NCBI RefSeq assembly: GCF_001517545.1
Contig: NZ_FBYA01000004.1
Coordinates: forward strand, 1-64,000
DNA: 64,000 nt
Direction: 5' to 3'
DNA from: Limnohabitans sp. Rim47
GTDB lineage: Bacteria > Pseudomonadota > Gammaproteobacteria > Burkholderiales > Burkholderiaceae_C
In this document: positions 61,126 to 64,000 of the stretch, piece by piece
Layout of the letters: each line of letters begins with the position of its first letter
Numbering within the stretch: position 1 is the first letter of the stretch
The notes under the pieces: generated by a model
Databases searched by the model: none
What the model was told of the DNA's origin: nothing
What the model saw: the letters and a program-made list of their open reading frames with translations, nothing else
Translations under genes and position numbers: made by a program

Positions 61126-61617
61126 ATGAAACACATCATTGCTGTACTGATTGAAAACGAAGCGGGTGCTTTGTCCCGTGTGGTGGGCTTGTTTTCGGCA
61201 CGGGGCTACAACATCGAGTCATTGACCGTTGCCCCGACCGAAGACCCCAGCCTGTCACGCATGACCATCCAGACCGCTGGCTCTGACGATGTGATCGAGC
61301 AGATCACGAAACACCTGAACCGCCTGATCGAAGTGGTGAAGGTGGTGGACCTGACCGAAGGTGCTTACACCGAACGCGAGCTGATGCTGGTGAAGGTGCG
61401 TGCCGTGGGCAAGGAACGTGAAGAAATGAAACGCATGGCCGACATTTTCCGTGGCCGTGTGATTGATGTGACCGACAAGAGCTACACCATTGAGCTCACC
61501 GGTGACCAGTCCAAGAACGACGCCTTTTTGGAGGCGATCGACCGCAGCGCCATCTTGGAGACCGTGCGCACGGGTGCGTGCGGTATCGGGCGCGGCGAGC
61601 GCATCCTGCGCGTCTAA
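61126..61617 (+). CDS. ilvH: Acetolactate synthase small subunit
   Basis: 163 residues: ACT domain MKHIIAVLIENEAGALSRVV followed by GLFSARGYNIESLTVAPTED. Confers valine feedback inhibition on IlvI. The C-terminal domain (FRGRVIDVTDKSYTIELTGD) completes it. Second gene of ilvI-ilvH-ilvC. Confidence 0.97.
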   Translation: MKHIIAVLIENEAGALSRVVGLFSARGYNIESLTVAPTEDPSLSRMTIQTAGSDDVIEQITKHLNRLIEVVKVVDLTEGAYTERELMLVKVRAVGKEREEMKRMADIFRGRVIDVTDKSYTIELTGDQSKNDAFLEAIDRSAILETVRTGACGIGRGERILRV

Positions 61618-61656
61618 ACCCACTCATTGAACCTGTTTATTCCTAAGGAGAACCCT

Positions 61657-62673
61657 GTGAAAGTTTTTTACGACAAAGATTGTGATCTGAGCGTCATCAA
61701 GGGCAAGACTGTTGCCATCATTGGTTACGGCTCGCAAGGCCACGCACACGCCCAGAACCTGAACGACAGCGGCGTCAAAGTGGTCGTCGGTCTGCGCAAA
61801 GGCGGCGCATCGTGGGACAAAGTCGGCAAGGCCGGTCTGACCGTGATGGAAGTCAATGACGCTGTCAAAGCCGCCGACGTGGTCATGATCTTGTTGCCCG
61901 ACGAGCAAATCGCTGATGTGTACAACAACAACGTCGCTCCCAACATCAAGGCTGGCGCATCGCTGGCGTTTGCCCACGGCTTTAACGTGCATTACAACCA
62001 GGTCGTTCCTCGCGAAGACCTGGACGTGTGGATGGTCGCGCCCAAGGCCCCTGGCCACACCGTGCGCAACACTTACACCCAAGGCGGCGGCGTGCCCCAC
62101 TTGGTGGCGATTCATCAGGACAAGAGCGGCAAGGCCCGTGCTTTGGCCCTGAGCTACGCCATGGCCAACGGTGGCGGCAAAGCCGGCATCATCGAAACCA
62201 ACTTCAAAGAAGAGACTGAAACCGACTTGTTCGGCGAGCAGGCTGTTTTGTGCGGTGGTGCGGTCGAGCTGATCAAAATGGGTTACGAGACTTTGGTCGA
62301 AGCCGGTTACGCCCCTGAAATGGCTTACTTCGAGTGCTTGCACGAGTTGAAGCTGATCGTGGACTTGATCTACGAAGGTGGCATCGGCAACATGAACTAC
62401 TCGATCTCGAACAACGCCGAGTACGGCGAATACGTGACAGGTCCAGAAGTCATCAACGAGCAAAGCCGCGAAGCCATGCGCAATGCCTTGAAGCGCATCC
62501 AGACCGGTGAATACGCCAAGATGTTCATCTTGGAAGGCAAGACCAACTACCCAAGCATGACCGCTCGTCGTCGCTTGACATCCGAGCACTCCATTGAAGT
62601 GGTGGGCGCTCAATTGCGCGCCATGATGCCTTGGATTGCCAAAAACAAGCTGGTTGACAAGACCCGTAACTGA
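61657..62673 (+). CDS. ilvC: Ketol-acid reductoisomerase
   Basis: 338 residues from GTG 61657, which has TAAGGAG 7 bp before it and matches the family start (MKVFYDKDCD). NADPH motif IIGYGSQGHAHAQNLNDSG and the catalytic EQAVLCGG and ECLHELKLI segments. Class I enzyme, normal length. Ends the ilv operon at a terminator (62697-62722). Confidence 0.97.
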   Translation: MKVFYDKDCDLSVIKGKTVAIIGYGSQGHAHAQNLNDSGVKVVVGLRKGGASWDKVGKAGLTVMEVNDAVKAADVVMILLPDEQIADVYNNNVAPNIKAGASLAFAHGFNVHYNQVVPREDLDVWMVAPKAPGHTVRNTYTQGGGVPHLVAIHQDKSGKARALALSYAMANGGGKAGIIETNFKEETETDLFGEQAVLCGGAVELIKMGYETLVEAGYAPEMAYFECLHELKLIVDLIYEGGIGNMNYSISNNAEYGEYVTGPEVINEQSREAMRNALKRIQTGEYAKMFILEGKTNYPSMTARRRLTSEHSIEVVGAQLRAMMPWIAKNKLVDKTRN

Positions 62674-62696
62674 TCTCGCCTTTTCAGGTGATTTCA

Positions 62697-62722
62697 AAAA
62701 AGGCCACTGCGGTGGCCTTTTT
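62697..62722 (+). terminator. Rho-independent terminator after ilvC
   Basis: AAAAAGGCCAC, loop TGCG, GTGGCCTTTTT forms an 11-bp stem with a T-run, 24 bp after ilvC. Confidence 0.88.
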
Positions 62723-62795
62723 CAATGGGCGCTCACACTGGCTTAAACTCGTGTGATCGAGGTTTGAGCAGTGCCCCCCTTTACAGGAACAGAAG

Positions 62796-63611
62796 ATGAA
62801 CAACGACAGCGAAAAATCTGAAGACATGGATGCTCCCATGCCTGCGCGCAAGCCTTCTAAGGGCATTTACATGTTGCCCAACATGATCACCTTGGCCGCC
62901 TTGTTTGCCGGGTTTTACGCCGTGGTCATGGCGATTAACGGTCGTTTTGATCTCGCCACAGTCGGCATCTTTTGCGCCATGGTGCTGGACAGTCTGGATG
63001 GCCGTGTGGCCCGCATGACGAACACCCAAAGCGCGTTTGGTGAGCAGATGGATTCGCTGTCCGACATGGTCTCGTTTGGCGCTGCGCCCGCATTGATCGC
63101 TTATGTCTGGACGCTCAAAGAGTTGGGTCGTTGGGGTTGGATCGCTGCTTTCGTTTATTGCGCTTGCGCAGCCTTGCGTTTGGCCCGTTTCAATGTCAAC
63201 ACCGCTGTGGTGGACAAGCGTTATTTTCAGGGCCTCCCATCTCCCGCAGCAGCAGCCTTGGTGATGGGCTTTGTATGGATCATGTTTGAAAACGCGGTCT
63301 CTGCCAAAACAGTGGCTTGGGGCATGTTTGCGGTGTGCCTTTTTGCAGGCTTGACCATGGTGACCAATGTGCCGTTTTACAGCTTCAAGGACATGCACAT
63401 GAAAAAGAGTGTGCCTTTTGCAACTTTGGTGCTGGTGGCTTTGGGGATTGCCGTGGTCAATATTGACCCACCCACAGTGCTTTTCGCGGTCTTTGTGGGT
63501 TACGGTTTGAGCGGTTATGTGATCTATATCTGGCGCAAAGCCAAAGGCCAACCCACCAGCATGATCAGCACATCCACCGATGAGCCGGAAGAGCGCGGGC
63601 TGCACCAGTGA
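62796..63611 (+). CDS. pssA: CDP-diacylglycerol-serine O-phosphatidyltransferase
   Basis: 271 residues, 8 or so transmembrane helices. CDP-alcohol phosphotransferase motif DSLDGRVARMTNTQSAFGEQ and MDSLSDMVSFG (D..DG..AR........G...D...D). It makes phosphatidylserine in the inner membrane. Phosphatidylserine decarboxylase (psd), usually adjacent in related genomes, is missing here. AGGAA precedes the ATG. Confidence 0.94.
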   Translation: MNNDSEKSEDMDAPMPARKPSKGIYMLPNMITLAALFAGFYAVVMAINGRFDLATVGIFCAMVLDSLDGRVARMTNTQSAFGEQMDSLSDMVSFGAAPALIAYVWTLKELGRWGWIAAFVYCACAALRLARFNVNTAVVDKRYFQGLPSPAAAALVMGFVWIMFENAVSAKTVAWGMFAVCLFAGLTMVTNVPFYSFKDMHMKKSVPFATLVLVALGIAVVNIDPPTVLFAVFVGYGLSGYVIYIWRKAKGQPTSMISTSTDEPEERGLHQ

Positions 63612-63659
63612 CGTCACGCACAAGACAAAGTCGGTTTTGAACTGTGCTAAAGTATTTCT

Positions 63660-63713
63660 ATGAATTTTTCTTTGTTTGCGCTACTGCTACTGCCCAACGG
63701 GCGGGATGTGTAG
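63660..63713 (+). CDS. leuL: leu operon leader peptide
   Basis: A 17-residue frame, MNFSLFALLLLPNGRDV, with four consecutive leucine codons (CTA CTG CTA CTG at 63681-63692) and a fifth leucine codon (TTG) just before. It starts 49 bp after pssA and ends 96 bp before leuA. Leu-rich short peptides in front of leuA are the signature of leucine-controlled attenuation. It is too short for general gene prediction. Confidence 0.78.
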   Translation: MNFSLFALLLLPNGRDV

Positions 63714-63732
63714 CGCACGCAAACATTTTCCC

Positions 63733-63774
63733 AAAAGGCCCGTATGCCATCCGCAACGGGCCTTTTGCATTTTT
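63733..63774 (+). terminator. leuA attenuator terminator
   Basis: AAAAGGCCCGT (63733-63743) and ACGGGCCTTTT (63756-63766) form a perfect 11-bp stem, loop of 12, followed by GCATTTTTG. Two alternative pairings exist: GCGCTAC (63678-63684, in the leader codons) with GTAGCGC (63710-63716), and ACGGGC (63697-63702) with GCCCGT (63738-63743) as antiterminator. Stalling at the Leu codons would free the antiterminator. Confidence 0.78.
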
Positions 63775-63808
63775 GCTTGGACTTGCGGGTTTTTGACCAG
63801 GAGTGAAC

Positions 63809-64000
63809 ATGACTGACAAACTGATTATTTTCGACACCACCTTGCGTGACGGCGAGCAGTCGCCGGGCGCATCGATGACACGCGATGAAAAGCTGCGCAT
63901 TGCCCGTCAACTGGAGCGTCTGCGCGTGGACGTGATCGAAGCCGGTTTTGCGGCCAGCTCCAATGGCGACTTTGAGGCGGTCAAGTCGATTGCCGATGCG
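63809..64000 (+). CDS. leuA: 2-isopropylmalate synthase, 5' part
   Basis: First 64 codons only; the window ends in frame. MTDKLIIFDTTLRDGEQSPG is the alpha-isopropylmalate synthase N-terminus (DTTLRDGEQ is the metal and substrate motif), followed by RDEKLRIARQLERLRVDVIE. AGGAG precedes the ATG. First step of leucine synthesis, under the attenuator just upstream. Confidence 0.95.
   Translation, partial: MTDKLIIFDTTLRDGEQSPGASMTRDEKLRIARQLERLRVDVIEAGFAASSNGDFEAVKSIADA

Overview
The window reads as a chromosomal segment of a betaproteobacterium, most likely a Burkholderiales member of the Comamonadaceae (Limnohabitans, Rhodoferax and relatives are reasonable guesses). The basis is protein character (a glutaminyl-tRNA synthetase, L31 type B, the mutS-Anbu pairing, the ECF sigma/DUF3619/DUF3106/RDD cluster, ilvI-ilvH-ilvC-pssA-leuA order), high GC, and GTG/TTG start use. 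No tRNA, rRNA operon, CRISPR array, prophage or plasmid function is visible. Assignments rest on motif reading and family knowledge only; no database search was possible.

Layout. 1-147 is the right end of an insertion sequence that looks IS21-like, and it cuts a type I restriction gene (hsdR fragment, to 2221). 2.3-7.8 kb holds glnS, a small lipoprotein, a three-lipoprotein operon (CsgG-like, DUF4810, DUF799), a possible regulator relic and two small membrane proteins. 8-13.3 kb holds uppP facing a mutS-Anbu-hydrolase operon; mutS carries an in-frame dispersed-repeat insertion. 13.5-21.6 kb holds a membrane rhodanese, suhB, trmJ-type methyltransferase, cysE, dnaG, an acyl-CoA synthetase, a small secreted Ala/Pro/Lys protein and a NUDIX hydrolase. 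21.7-26.5 kb is a catabolic block: TRAP transporter, fumarylpyruvate hydrolase-like enzyme, divergent MarR regulator. 26.5-33.8 kb holds a MATE exporter plus ArnT-like membrane protein, rpmE2, rho, trxA, an HI0933-type flavoprotein and a small unknown gene.

34-37.3 kb has the 4.5S SRP RNA gene (minus strand) next to dnaX-ybaB-recR; dnaX has a run of nine A residues at the place expected for a gamma-subunit frameshift. 37.4-46.8 kb holds an orphan Tat-like binding protein, mltD-like transglycosylase, gloB, a methyltransferase whose start codon overlaps that of gloB, rnhA and an RND efflux pair. 46.9-51.7 kb has a 12-bp minisatellite, moaA-mobA-moeA (molybdenum cofactor) and an aldehyde dehydrogenase. 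51.8-56.8 kb has ppa, an N-acyltransferase-like gene, nadE, glnB, a LOG-family gene and dgkA. 56.8-59.1 kb is an ECF sigma operon. 59.2-64 kb is branched-chain amino acid synthesis: a clear sigma-70 promoter, ilvI, ilvH, ilvC, then pssA and the start of leuA. In front of leuA is a 17-residue leader peptide with four consecutive Leu codons and a competing terminator hairpin, i.e. a complete-looking leucine attenuator.

Most of this is conserved housekeeping DNA. The parts that deserve a second look are the leu attenuator, the repeat insertion inside mutS, the mutS-Anbu-hydrolase coupling, the dnaX slippery run, the sigma/DUF3619 pair and the CsgG-DUF4810-DUF799 lipoprotein operon.
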